Positions 21,637-33,771 of a stretch of DNA of 64,000 nucleotides are shown one piece after another. Each line of letters begins with the position of its first letter. The first letter of the stretch is position 1. Both the position numbers and the translations under genes were made by a program. This DNA is from Paragordius varius (taxonomy: Eukaryota; Nematomorpha), in assembly GCA_964247055.1 (NCBI GenBank), contig OZ176056.1, positions 2,790,001 through 2,854,000 of the forward strand, read 5' to 3'. Under the pieces are notes generated by a model. It searched no databases and was not told where the DNA came from. It saw only the letters and a program-made list of their open reading frames with translations.

Positions 21637-22414
21637 TATATATCCTAGTAGGAGCTCCCTCTACGATTGATAAAGTAAAAAAGGATTCAAAAATTAAATT
21701 CTGCGGGTGTGTTCCCTCCCCCTCAGTGATTAATCCAATTGTGGCGTAAGAGACATGCTTTTTATAAGCCTCATCACCCCGAAAATAAATGTTATTTACT
21801 TAAATATTCAAAACGGGGGGATCCACTAAAGTTTATTTCATTAGATCGAAATCTTATATAAGAGCTTTAAAATAAAGTTGCACAATATCCATTATCTATT
21901 ATTATAAAAAATGTAAAATTTTAATTTTCTAAAATTATTTTTTAATTTTTTGAATATAATACCCACATGGCAAATTTCCACGCACCTCATAAGCCTCCCA
22001 TAGAGATTCATTTTGTTCGCGCAAACAGAGCTGGTTCTAATCATTATAGCAATTAGCAGAAGATCATAATTTTTGGATGCAAAAATCGAACAAAAAAATA
22101 CTTTATTTGAGAATGAGGATACTTCTTTTGTTATATGAATATTTTACGTTGATTATTTAGCGTCTTAACACGATTATTATTGACATTATTAAAATTATTA
22201 TTGCTATTAATATTTTTATTAATGTTATTTTCATTGTGACGGGTCTCACACTGATTGTAACATTGTTTCGTTTTTTCATAAACACCATCTCGTGTCAAAT
22301 TTTGTTTAACAGCCCAAAGGCCATAACAAGCGTGACAATAAGCTTGACATTTCTAAAAAAATCAAATTATTCATTTGGCCAGCTTCATAGATGCAGGAAA
22401 ATATATTATCACCT
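21637..22414. other. Spacer without clear gene
   Basis: No convincing exon. A run of ATTATT-like repeats lies around 22,150-22,230. Confidence 0.4.
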
Positions 22415-23395
22415 CATATTCATCCTTAAACATGTCATGTACACCCTTGGACATATCGAATCGACCCTCAAACATTTCAAATTCACACTCGAACTTAAAA
22501 ACTAAATATATTTTTATTTACAACTGGAGAGGCGTACCGAGCATTTGCGGCGCCGGGGCATAAAACTCTTATGGAGCCGCCGCTCCCCTTCTCTTTTTGA
22601 AAGCCAATAAAACAATTTATTAAAAAAATACAAACGATGCTACCTAAACACTATAGATATGACAACACAGTCAAATTAATTTAAATTTTTTGAATGACCT
22701 TTCACAGCTAGCGACAGACGTTGAAATATTTAAAAGTATTAGAAAAGCAAACCCTTAAATTGGGTAACACATCTTTGCCGTTTGAAATCATAAAAGTTAA
22801 AAGTTCTAACGGAGTTGTAGGTTTGACACCTTTTCGACTTAGGAGTAACATCCTACAATCAGAAACATCGATAAAAATATCTGTTCCATTAAAATCTTTA
22901 TTATAAAATTGCTTATAGATTTACAATTATTTTAAAATCCTTATTTTTATTGTTATTTTTATTACGTGTCAATAAATTTTTATCTTACAAAAATCCAAAT
23001 AGAATTTACACCTTTCAGCCTAAAGAATCGCTTTTCCATTTCATGTTGCAATTTATCCAATACCTGTTTCATAACACAATTAATTTCCCTTTCTGCAGAA
23101 AGAATCACTCAATCTGATTCTCCTAGGAATTTTTTGGCTTTCTAGCACGGGTTGATATAGATAAAGAAACATCCGAGTTTTCACATACTATTTTAGCTTT
23201 TTTATGGCTTCCTCGCAAAGTTGATTCCGAATATCTATAATTTAATAGTTAAGGTTTCAAAGTCCTTAAATGCTCCATTAAAATAATTTTAGAATCTTGC
23301 AATCTATATTGAACCCTATCGATTAAAAATCAAAATGAGCTACAAATTTTAGTAAAAATAATAGTTTCCAGGATTTGGTGCTGAGTCATCTAGAT

Positions 23396-24996
23396 CAGGG
23401 CTTCTTAAACTTTTGTAGTCCCGACCCTATTTATGATTGCGAGTTTCTTAACGAACCCAAATATAAAAGAAAAATATTACTTCGGAATAACACTTAGATA
23501 TTTTGTTGATAATATTAATCGGGATTATTTCGGTTTTGAGAGATTGACAAAAATTAATCTACCATTTTCTGATCCATAGTAAATTTATGCAAAATACTAG
23601 CAGGCCCGGTCACGCTTCGGTGTGGATTAGTCTCACCGATAAATATTCTTAATAATTTGCAATAAATAGAGTTAATGGAGATAAAAAATAATAATAAACA
23701 TATTTAAAAAGAATGTCTTTAATTATTACAGGTTTTTGCATAGGCTGAAATATTGTTTACTCGAAATTGACCATATTTAATCTGTCCCTTATTAAAGTTA
23801 ATATTCAACTATCATTGGATTTATTTTAAAATTTTCGTTCGAAATCATGGTTAAAAGTTCTAATTTGAAATTGTGTTCATACAGCTGGGATCAAGGGATA
23901 TAAAAAGTAAATCATTTGTAATCCCTTCTTAAAGGAAAAAATGATATTATACACAAATTCCCTAGAAAAGTGTTTAACTGAACTCGTATGGCTTTTAAGT
24001 TTTTAGAAAATTAGCTCCAAAACTACGCCTATTTTCTATGGCATCTCAGTTTTAAGCTGGTAGACCCCTACCCATGGACCTATGGAAAAAGCGCTGAGTT
24101 AAATTCCTTGACTCTGTAAGGCAAATATTTGGAATCATTTTTGATACCATCATCTCATGGTTATTCGAAAAAATACCTCAACACTAAATAATCGTTATAT
24201 GATGGCGTTTACGGTATAAAGGTCCCAAAATAAAGACCCGACCTTAATTACCTAGTTAAGGGTAATATTTTGAGCGTTTAATCTCATATGGCTTCATAAA
24301 TTTTCTGTAAATTAGCTCCAAAACAACGCAATTTCTATATGGCGCAGCTTAAGCGGCTATCTGTTTACTTAGTAGCCAATATTAAAACACGCAAGACTAA
24401 AATTTTTGCCTTTTAACAGAGAATTCGAATCTTCACTAAATTTTATCGGTCACACCCTGGGCAAAAAAATATTTAGTTTTTTTGAAAAAAATGGCATTTT
24501 ACGGGGGGAACGGGTAAAAAGCGAGCCTAAATTAAAAAAGTAAGCAGACTAGGTTCAGCGCAATCAATTAGTAAAAATAATCATATTTGAAATCGAAAGG
24601 TACAACAGGTTTTCCGGAAAATTGTCTCAAGACACGATTTTTCTGGACCTGTTTTCAAAAAAACCCGTTTTTTATACGGGGTGGCCCGAACTGAGAGCCT
24701 AATTCAAAAAAAGGGCGAAGCTATTGTCGGGGCATTCATTAATGAAATATTTTTTTGACATTTGGATTTGAATGGGTCCACCGGTTTTCCCGAAACAGAT
24801 CATAAAGGCAAATGCTAATATAAACCCTTCTGAACCAGAAGATTTTATGATAATTATCTACAATGTTATTTTTCTTTATAACAATAATTTTACAAGTTAA
24901 AAAACATTTTTTGTTAAATTGTATTATCACTCGCGACCCTATAATTTTGCTACGCGACCCCAAATGGGGTCGCGACCCATAGTTTAAGAAGCCTGG
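23396..24996. mobile_element. Non-autonomous hAT (CAGGGCTTCTTAAACT ends)
   Basis: Ends CAGGGCTTCTTAAACT and, reverse-complemented, CCAGGCTTCTTAAACT. The 8-bp target duplication ATCTAGAT is exact (23,388-23,395 and 24,997-25,004). The related element at 38-40 kb has a single ATCTAGAT at the matching place, so this is a proven insertion. About 1.6 kb with GGGGTCGCGACCC subterminal palindromes and no recognisable transposase frame. The open frames inside (for example minus strand near 24,739-25,086) look fortuitous. Confidence 0.9.
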
Positions 24997-25530
24997 ATCT
25001 AGATACATTAAACTTTTAACATGTCCTGGAAAAGGAAGATTTTGGGTGATAAAAATTTCATGCTGGCCAAATTCGATGTAAAACATTTTGCCATCGATCT
25101 TTTTCCGATTGTAAGTAAGCTTCTAGAGCAGAATCCCTGTTTTATTTATCAATCTTCTTGCTGCCTCTTTCCAAGTAAATGCTTTCCGATGATTGCTATT
25201 TTCATGATGGATTAATTTATATTTTTTCCTCCATTCATTTAAACCATGCGTAGTATAAAATATGATGGTAAAGAATAATATCGATTAAAAAGAAGGAAAA
25301 CCATACGCAGATTTGTTTTTTGGTGAATATAAAATCTATGACCTCTCAACTTTCTTTTTTACCGACACGTTGGAAAAACCAAGATTGAGGGATAGAACGA
25401 TGATTTTTTGTTTCAAAGAGATTGCATTTATTTTGAAATCCTTGACCACGAATAATCATTTCTGGTTGAGATATTACGGGGACATTTTTATTAGAACATT
25501 TTAAAAAGGCGAAATCATTAAACTCTATAG

Positions 25531-28256
25531 CAGGGGTGGCCAACGAGGTGACCGCGGTCACTTTCGTGACCGCGACAACTCAAAAAGTGACCGCCTGAAA
25601 ATATTTTTTTTTAAATTTTATTGATTTTTTTCGGATAGTTGGCTACTTCTGAGCTAATTTAAATTTAAAATACAAAAAAATACGGTTTAAATTAAAAAAA
25701 ACGTCTAAGAAAAGGGTGTAAAAAAATTATTTTATTAATTATAATTCATATGTTTTGGAGCATTTGCATTAAAACTTAAAATCAGTCATTTCCCTTGAAT
25801 ATATCAAAACTTTGAGCAAAGCTTATTCATAAATCAGAAGCATAATCGTGAAGTTAGATTTGATTTGATACACCAAAAGTAGGTTTTTAAAACTTATATT
25901 TTAGAATGAGCCAAAAAAAGTTGTACAGATACAAGAAAGATTGGGAGCATGAATACTTTTTTATTATGATAAATGAAACATGCACCTATCTAATATGCAA
26001 TAGTACTGTTGCTTTGCCCAAAAAGTCAAATATTGAAAGACATTATAGATCTCTGCATCCACATTACTCCAAAAACTACCCCTTACAAACTCAAGAACGC
26101 AACATTAAAGTAAAGGAATTAAAAGAACAATTATCCGCCTCACAAAATAGCATACTTAAATACAACAAAGGCTATAAAAATGCTACGATTGCTTCATTCA
26201 AGGTAGCGGAAATACTCATTCGGAACAATAAGCCATTCCAAGATGGTGAAATATTTAAAGAAGCCTTTATTAGCGCTTGTGATATTTTATTTGAAAATTT
26301 TGATAACAAAAATAATATTATGACAGCTATTAAAAGCATAAGCTTATCGAGAAATACCGTTATGCGCAGGGCTGAAGATATTAGTAATAATCTTGATGAA
26401 ATTTTACATGAAAATATTAATAACTGTATTTTTTTCCTTGCAACTCGATGAGTCCACCGATTATGTTGGAATCGCCCAATTATGCATTTTTATTCGTATG
26501 ATATTTAGTGATTTATCTGCAAAGGAGGAATTATTAACTATAATACCTCTCCACGAACGAACCAGAGGGCAGGATATTTTTGATTCTTTTTATAAATTTA
26601 TCACAGATAAACTTCTCATCGTAAAACTCGCATCTATAACTACTGATGGAGCTCCAGCTATGATTGGCGTTAACAACGGCTTTATCGCTTTATGTAAAAA
26701 TCACAGTGCATTTCCCAAGTTCATTGATTACCATTGTATAATCCATAATCAAGTTTTATGTTCAAAAGTTTTAAAATACCATCATGTAATGAACCCCTGT
26801 TTTAAAATTGTTAACGCCATTCGAACAAAAAGCTTGTCCCGCCGCCAATTTCGAATTTTGTTAAATGAGTGCGGCGTGGAATATGGAGAACTTTTATTAC
26901 ATACTGATGTAAGGTGGTTGAGTCGTGCCGCATTTTTAATTAGATTTAGGCAACTTTTACCACAAATAGAAATTTTTTTAGAGAATTCTAAATTTTCATA
27001 CCCTGAATTGAAAGATCAAGATTGGCTGCTTGATCTTGCATTTTTATGCGATATCACGGAAAAATTGCATAAATTAAACATCCAATTACAAGGAAAAGAT
27101 AAAACAATAATGGATATGATGGGTGCTTTAAAATCTTTTAAGGAAACACTAACAGTAGTAGAAACACAATTAAAAAACCGAGATTTAAAACATTTTTTTA
27201 ATCTGGCAGCGGTGTCTGAAAAAATAGAGAATCTCTCTTTTGAAAAATATGCAGATGATATTGGTCTGCTTATTAATGATTTTGAAAAACGATTTTCATC
27301 TATAAATAAACTTGAAGACATCGCTATTTTTTTATCATGCCCATTTAATAATAATAATAATAATGTTGAATATATTGCTCAAAAACTCAGCCACTTTCTT
27401 GGTGTACCAAATTTAGCAGAGTTGGAAGAGGAATTAATAAATGTTAAATGCGATATCCATCTAAAATCATTAGGATCAGATATATATAAATTTATAAATA
27501 AAGATAAATACCCCCATATTTGGAAAACCGCTGCATTATTCAATTCTTTTTTTGGATCCACATATTTATGTGAATCGGCTTTTTCAATTATGAATGCTAT
27601 CAAAACTAAACAGAGGTCACAATTAACTAATAAACATTTAGAATCATGTTTGAGAATTGCTTTGACTTAATTTGAACCTAATTTAGATAAACTTTCTGAA
27701 TTTTTTCGCAGTCGGGCGTTTTAAATATTTTTTTCTTTATTAAATATGGATGTTTATCGAGTTGTATTTTCGCTTAGGAAAAAGCCGATTTACTAAAAAA
27801 TATGTGGATAGAATTAAAACTGATACAATTTTAATGTACTCTTATTTATGTTCAAATTATGGTTCTAAATTGGAATGCTATTTTTTCTTTCTTTTATTTT
27901 TTGTATCATAATGTATTCTCCCCTGTAATTTCAAATGCATTGTTTAAATTTTTATATTGTAAAATTTCATATAATAGAAATTTAATAAATAAATATTTTG
28001 AAGTGTTTTATGTTGGTTAAAAAATTAAGGTAGTTAATAACCCGTTGTCTTTTAATTAAAATTATTTTTGTATTTGGTTGATAGATAAAAAAATTACAAT
28101 TTTAAAATGGTTTAAACAAGTCACACTCTAATCTGTAAAGCAGGTATATACATCATTTAAAGTGTTGATTGAGTTTTTTTGATAAATATTTCTGGGTGAC
28201 CGCGAACTCTTTTTTTAACAAAAAAGCTCGCGACAAAAAAAGTGTGGCCACCCCTG
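25531..28256 (+). mobile_element. Near-intact hAT transposon
   Basis: CAGGGGTGGCCA terminal repeats (12 bp perfect at both ends) and an exact 8-bp target duplication CTCTATAG at 25,523-25,530 and 28,257-28,264. The matching site in the 38-kb element reads CTCTGTAG once, an almost perfect empty site. Subterminal GTGACCGCGGTCAC and CGCGACA blocks mirror GTCGCGAGC and GCGGTCACC at the other end. The 2,726-bp element holds one transposase gene (25,906-27,670). It is the youngest insertion of the nest, with both ends intact. Confidence 0.95.
25906..27670 (+). CDS. hAT transposase (GTF2IRD2/ZBED-like), one frameshift
   Basis: Encodes a cut-and-paste hAT transposase of the type that gave rise to animal GTF2IRD2 and ZBED-like genes. 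Two overlapping frames: 25,906-26,451 (N-terminus) and 26,393-27,670. The first has WEHEYFF and a BED/C2H2-like CTYLICNSTV...RHYRSLH finger that binds DNA in this family, although the usual Cys two residues upstream of LIC appears as Tyr. The second starts within LQLDESTD, which carries the first catalytic Asp. It goes on to ITTDGAPAMIG (second acidic site), HCIIHNQVL, LLHTDVRWLSR and the C-terminal hATC dimerisation region YLCESAFSIMNAIKTKQRS. The frames meet at a T-homopolymer near 26,425, where a single-base change separates them. Otherwise the roughly 585 codons are open, so the copy was active recently or has a sequencing error. Confidence 0.9.
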
Positions 28257-29015
28257 CTCTATAGGTATTGCGCTTGGAATCACAAATGGTATATTTGTAG
28301 TTTTCTCATCTCTTTATTGGATTAATAACTAGGATTTAAGGTGTAGTTCTTAATATTAAGGGGTACCGTTATGTTTATGTCGCATACACTTTTTTCAATG
28401 TTATGGGATATTTTGGTTAAAAAAGATTTACTCATTCGTTTTATTTGTTTTATTCTCTTCCTGGATCTTTCGTTTCCTATTTGCGTAACCGCTGAGTTTT
28501 GGCAATATCTGATAATAATGAAAATAATTATAACAAATACAAAGCTATATTACCTACTTTGTTAGAGATGAATAGAAATAAGTTTGTACATGTAGAAGGG
28601 AATACCTGCATCAAAGTTGTTTTTTGCATAATGTCTCTTAGTCTCATTTATAAAAATTTTATATTTTTTAGGGATTATTACGTAAGTTGCTGAAATCCTA
28701 CTAGAAAGTTGTTATAATATTTGCATAAATTAAATTTAATTAAGAAAAATTATTTTGGCGCCCCTAAAAACAGCGCCCGGGGCATGATGCACCCCCTTGC
28801 CCCCCCCCCCCCCCCCCCTTGGTACGCCACTGCAACTGGGTTAAAATTAACAAGATACAGAAAAGGTTGATAAACAATTGTTTTAACAAAAATATTATAC
28901 TAATAATGAGTTAGTTGAGCCCAAATATTAGGGTAAATTTAACATGTTCAAGGGTAGAAATATTTTATAATATGAAATGCTTAAGGATGGAATTTATGGG
29001 ATGTTCAACACGGTT

Positions 29016-29549
29016 TTTGCGATACGCAAAAATGCTCTAAAAAATTGGAATTAAATCAAAAATATACGATTATTTCGAAGATATATTATCCAAAATTGAG
29101 GTCAAGAAAACCAAAATATATCAAAGCAGCCACGAAGATGTTTATGTTGAACATTAATGATTTAAGGCTCAATGGTATATTTTATCCTTTGAATATATCA
29201 ATTTACATCCACAACCATAATTTTTCCAATACAACGAGTTATTTTTTAAAAATCTATATAGTGGTCTTAATTACCATATTTTTAATTTTAAGCAATCAGT
29301 TAATTTATAGTTTATTAATTACCCAGAAGTAAGAAAAAAATAGGGCGTAAGTAAACAAACAATTTGCAGTCTATGTGCGTCTGTTTACAAATTCTAAAAA
29401 TAATTTGTTTACTAAATTCGATTCGCAAAATTTAACCTATATCTTTGTTATCGATTAAAAAATTGAAAATTATATAAAGTAGGATGTATTGCTAAAATTT
29501 ATTTTAATATTTTTTTTTGTTAAAAACTTTGACAATCCTTACCCATAAA
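29016..29549 (+). other. Spacer upstream of serpin A
   Basis: About 0.5 kb. An open frame at 29,045-29,332 (95 codons, ending in a hydrophobic stretch) shows no recognisable domain. It should contain the promoter of the downstream serpin, but no unambiguous TATA or initiator motif stands out in this AT-rich DNA. Confidence 0.4.
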
Positions 29550-30948
29550 ATGAAACTGATATTAATTGTAATACTTTTTGCCTCTACACTATCATGTTTT
29601 TGGAGTCAACCTTTGGAAACAAGCGAGAGATCAAACTCAACTGCATATCTATGGAAGGGTCAAACATTGAAGAAAATTGTATCATATCACCCATTACAGT
29701 AAAAGCAAGTCTTGCTTTGGTAGAAGCCGCTAGTTCCTGTAAAAACAAAATTATCTCTCCCTGATTTAGCCAATGATGCTAAATCCTTCATAGTCGCCAA
29801 CAATGTTAAATTATCATCAGGATTGGCCAACAATACGGATACCACAATAAGTTTAGTAAACGCCGTGTATGTGGATAAACGATCTAAGCTAAATCCTAAA
29901 TTTGAATCTATCGTCAAAGATTTCGGAGCACCCAAAGCAATAAATATGTCAGACTCTCAACAATCTATAAATGAAATCAATAGGGATGTTACGAATTGGA
30001 CTCATAATAAAACCACGAAAATCATTGAGAGTGTTTCATCGAATACTGCAAATTTTCATATCTTCCATGTACTTCAAAGCTTTGTGGCTTAAACCATTTC
30101 AAAAGTAAATTATTAAACAAAAAAGCAACTAATGTTAAAAATATTTTTCTTTGAATTAATTGTCAGTATTGATGAATATGTGTAATAAATTATTGAAATT
30201 TAGAGTCAAGAAAAGCCTATTCAAAGAGTACAAAGGGAATGTGACCTTGGTTGATTCATTGAGCACAAATGACGATATTACAGTATACAATGCAAGCGAA
30301 ATCAATTCAACCATAGTAGTTTTGCCATACAAAAATGATAACTTTACATTTACTGCCATTGTCCCTGGAACTAAAGAAAATATGCACCGCATTCAAAACA
30401 TATTGAATAATAAGGTTGTTGAGAATAGAGTCATGTCTCAAATCTCTAGTTGGATAAATGCATCAAGCAATACCACAAAGCGTGGATTAAAAATTCCCTT
30501 AATCAATATAACAGCTGAACATGATCTACTTTCCAAACTTGACAAAGCACTCCAGTGCCATTAAGAGTAACAATTTTTTTGTATAGTTTTCATATTATTA
30601 TGCTTGTTTGTAACTCAAAACTGGCAAATTTTAGAAAAAAATTCTTAGATTATGCCATATTTTTTGTATTGAATGATAATTTATCTTTCTCTCTTTAGTA
30701 AATTGGACAATATATTTGACACAGAAGTTTCAATTACACGCATGGTTCAAAAAATTAGATTAGAGACGGGAATAAATGGTACAGAAGGGGCGAGCGTTGT
30801 GGCAACTGAAATGATGTATAGATCTGCCGATCTTAATTACAGAATCAATCGACCTTTCCTCTATTTTATTTCCCATTCAGATGGTGACATCCTTTTTGCT
30901 GGGCGATATGCCATATCCCCATCTTCTAACAGTGGACTCTCAAATTAA
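29550..30948 (+). pseudogene. Serpin A, probably a pseudogene
   Basis: A secreted serpin (serine-protease inhibitor, suicide substrate) relic in four or five exons. The signal peptide MKLILIVILFASTLSCFW starts at 29,550. Core exons: CIISPITVKASLAL (the family FSP motif), then after a possible 31-nt intron (29,739-29,769) VNAVYVDKRSKLNP, INEINRDVTNWTHNKTTKI and MYFKALWLKPF up to donor 30,105. Exon 30,204-30,566 holds IVVLPYKNDNFTFTAIVP. Exon 30,699-30,948 holds the reactive loop NGTEGASVVATEMMYRSADL and the NRPFLYF...FAGRY end. By hinge alignment P1-P1' is Arg-Ser, implying trypsin-like targets. Breaks: frame changes between signal peptide and FSP motif and near 30,052, and TAA (30,562) where serpin B has Lys at the same splice edge. 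AATAAA at 30,981. Confidence 0.8.
29739..29769 (+). other. Possible 31-nt intron in serpin A
   Basis: GTAAAA...CTGATTTAG restores the serpin reading frame exactly (ASS to SNDAKSFIV) when removed. It has a branch-like CTGAT close to the AG. It would be very short for an animal intron. A one-base frame lesion in this decayed gene is the alternative. Confidence 0.4.
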
Positions 30949-30989
30949 AGCCCTCTTTAAATCACAACATTAATATATTAAATAAATAT

Positions 30990-33616
30990 ATGAAAAAATA
31001 TTATAGATATCCATGTGGAGGAATTCTTAGAATAGGTTCTTATTAGTACATTTTAATTATATAAACTATTATGCATATTATTGGTTGCAATGTATGATAT
31101 AGTCTAAAGCTTTTGTTCATTTCTTTACAGATTATGGTAATCTCATCCCTTTGTAAATATAAAGTGACAACACAAAAATTATTAAATTAACTTAAGTAAG
31201 TATGCAAAAATAATTCTGATATAATTTTAATCAAAAAGTTTAACAGATTTTGCGTAGTAGGTTTGGAGGAAGCCATTTAACAATGTGTTTGGTGATATCA
31301 TATCGAAAGATCACAAAATTAGCGCACTTTTATCAAAATCTAAATTCAATATTCCAAAAATATCATAAAAATATAGTTAAATTGTATTCTTTAATATAAT
31401 GTTGACAAATAAGTAATTTAAACCCCTTAATATCAGAGAAATATATATAGATGAAAAAAGTTAAAGCCTGTTTTAAATATTATAGTACATATAGTACTTA
31501 ATTAATCGATGAAAAAACGGAGAGAATTAGAAGCTAAGAAATTTTAAACCACAACATGTTAAGACTTTATGACCTTTTGAGTTTAAAGAGCGATATTAAA
31601 TTCAAATATCTTAAAAAGTATTTAATAGGCGGAATTTATAAATATGCTTTCTTTAGCCTTCGGGGGCATGATACAAGATAGTTTTTATAAAAATCAAAAT
31701 TTGTAAGTAAATAAGCTCATCTCCAACTGTTACCTGCCATTTTTTTTAAATTTTTTAAATGGGTAATATCACTTGGATACAAAACATTTATTCCCCGTTT
31801 CGCAACCCAAAAAGATGATTAAATTCATAAAAATACAAGAAAATATAAGGTTTTTTTTAAAAATATCATTTACATTTTTAATAAATTACTGTAAGTTCCG
31901 TTTAGAAAAATATCATCTCATAGAAACTACCAAAAAAATAAAATATTAAAGATAGTAAACTCATGAAAGGTTTAATTTTAAAGATATTTAACTAAATCTA
32001 CTTTTTGTATGAATCTATCGAGAGTTTAATAAACCAATTCAATATTCTATTTCATATAATCGCCTATATAATTCTGATTACCTGCGTTAAATATAGGTGG
32101 CTATAAAAAATACATGAAAATCATATGTTCTGATAGAAAATAGTATCAGTTATTTTGGTTATATCTTTTACAAGTGATATAAGAAAGTTATTTACATTTT
32201 TCCGGTAATTGCTCCATATCAGAAAATGGCATTTGTGCAAATTTTTCTGATAAATATTTTGATGATTTAAGCAAAATCTGCCAAAATTTTTGTACTTAAC
32301 GTCATTCCGAGAAACATCTTTTAAAATATATCTTAAACTGCATAAAAAGTAAAGCAATATTTAAATTTTTTATATGTGGCCCCCAAAAGTCCTATTTTTT
32401 CTATCTGAAAACGGGCGCTTTATCATAAACGCAAAACATAAAATTTTGCCCTCTTTGAAGATATATAAAATCCTAATAAGCACATCAAAAAATACAAAAT
32501 TGGAACTTAGAGCCGCATGCGACCCGTGTTGCGCGAAGTATCAATGTTTTAAAATCTAACCAATTTTATAATATTAGTTTATCTTATTATTTGTGTTAAC
32601 CCAAATATTCACCCAAAATTAAAGCTAACAAATCTTTAAATTAAAATCTTAGTGACATTATTCAGAATAATTTTATAATGCAAAAATGTTTTTTACCGTT
32701 TCAACCATGCCATACCATTTCATAAAACTAGCTTCACCAAAATGTCGCTATAATATGAAAATTTAACACTTATGACAATTTCACTTTTTGTCCGCGATGA
32801 CATATTGTGGTAGAGGTTTATCCAAGAGCTTAATCTAAACTCTTTGAAAGTTATTTAAGTTAAATTCAAATATCAACATTACTCTCCTAAATTAAAAAAG
32901 CTTATAAATTATTTTTTAACTTCTCCAAAACACGATCAATCATTTGATAACTAAAACAAGAACCTTAAGTTATTGATGATAAAATGTGTTAGGATAACTA
33001 AACTTAATTATTTCAATTTTCTAACCATGATATAATTAATTATTTGCCTATTGTATCAATTTAAAATAAGTCGGCGAAAAAGTGTAAGATAGGGATTTTC
33101 GTATTTCACATTTTTTTTAAATATTGCAGCATATACCTTTAGTATGAATATTGCAAATTCGACTTAATACTATAAATATTTTTAGAGATATTTAATGTTA
33201 ATTCGCCATAAGATATATAACTGCTGCACAAGGTCATGATTGTTAAGAATATTTTAAATATCTGAATTTCATTTTCAAAATATTGCGGCAATCAAAATGT
33301 AAAGTACATGATTAACACTTCGATTCGAAGTATCTTAATATCCCAGACCATTTTTAAATTGGTGTTCTTAACAAACTACCTAATAGAATTGTAATTTAAA
33401 TTTATGCTTCTATTCCATAAATTATATAGTTAAATCAAAATATCTTAATAAATTTACCTTTTGAAAAAATTCTCATCTCGAATTGGTTTGCACCAAAATT
33501 ATTTTTGAATTTTACCAGAATACATCTTATTTTTTAATTTTGCATAATCCCACTTCTTGTAAAGATATCCATTAAAATATTTCCCATTACAAAGCATTTA
33601 TTTTATTAATTTTCAG
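30990..33616. other. Intergenic region with dispersed repeats
   Basis: Contains old interspersed repeat pieces: about 31,560-31,700 and 32,120-32,420 (related to 2,110-2,400), 32,760-32,960 (related to 13,285 and 40,420) and 33,310-33,530 (related to the inverted-repeat MITE of the gene A intron). No gene recognised. Confidence 0.45.
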
Positions 33617-33771
33617 GTAATTTTGATAGTAGCAGAGATTCGAGCGATATGGTTAATGTCATCTTCGGAATCAGTCATAAAAAATTTTATTCAGATTTGA
33701 ATATAACGGAAAATATGGCTTATTCCAAATCAATTGTTTGGATTATAAATAAACTCAAAAATCCAATATAA
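33617..33771 (+). CDS. Candidate last exon, unknown protein
   Basis: A strong acceptor (TTATTAATTTTCAG, ending 33,616) precedes 51 open codons in phase 1: GNFDSSRDSSDMVNVIFGI, then SHKKFYSDLNITENMAYS, KSIVWIINKLKNPI and stop at 33,769-33,771. The phase matches the Ig/FN3 gene exons and the start is Ser/Asp-rich like the linker exon at 82. No upstream partner exon was identified nearby, and an AATAAA is not obvious right after it. It may be an orphan or a decayed exon. Confidence 0.35.

Larger units (their letters stand above)
22529..28832 (-). mobile_element. Decayed ZMYM/DUF4371-type hAT, split by two insertions
   Basis: Terminal repeats GAGGCGTACCGAGC and TTGGTACGCCACTG enclose the element, with target duplication CAACTGGA (22,521-22,528) and CAACTGGG (28,833-28,840). 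Subterminal GGCGCC and GGGGCAT blocks match the 38,035-40,190 element in inverse orientation, so the transposase remnant is on the minus strand. Remains of the N-terminal basic region lie near 28,370-28,520. The body is interrupted at 23,396-24,996 and 25,531-28,256 by two other hAT elements. Without them about 2 kb remains, like its sister. A 19-nt C run at about 28,800 lies in the terminal region. It is inactive. Confidence 0.85.
22415..29010. mobile_element. Outer shell of a four-element transposon nest
   Basis: A left flank with ATTCATCCTTAAACATGTC, CACCCTTGGAC and CAAATTCACACTCGAAC motifs (about 22,415-22,500) is mirrored on the right (28,943-29,010: GTTCAAGGGTAGAAAT, GCTTAAGGATGGAAT). 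These match the AATTCACCCTT-type element family. Everything from 22,529 to 28,832 is inserted in it. Limits are approximate. Confidence 0.45.

Noticed and set aside
24739-25086. 115-codon minus-strand open frame
   Set aside because: It lies across the end of a non-autonomous hAT element and matches no transposase.
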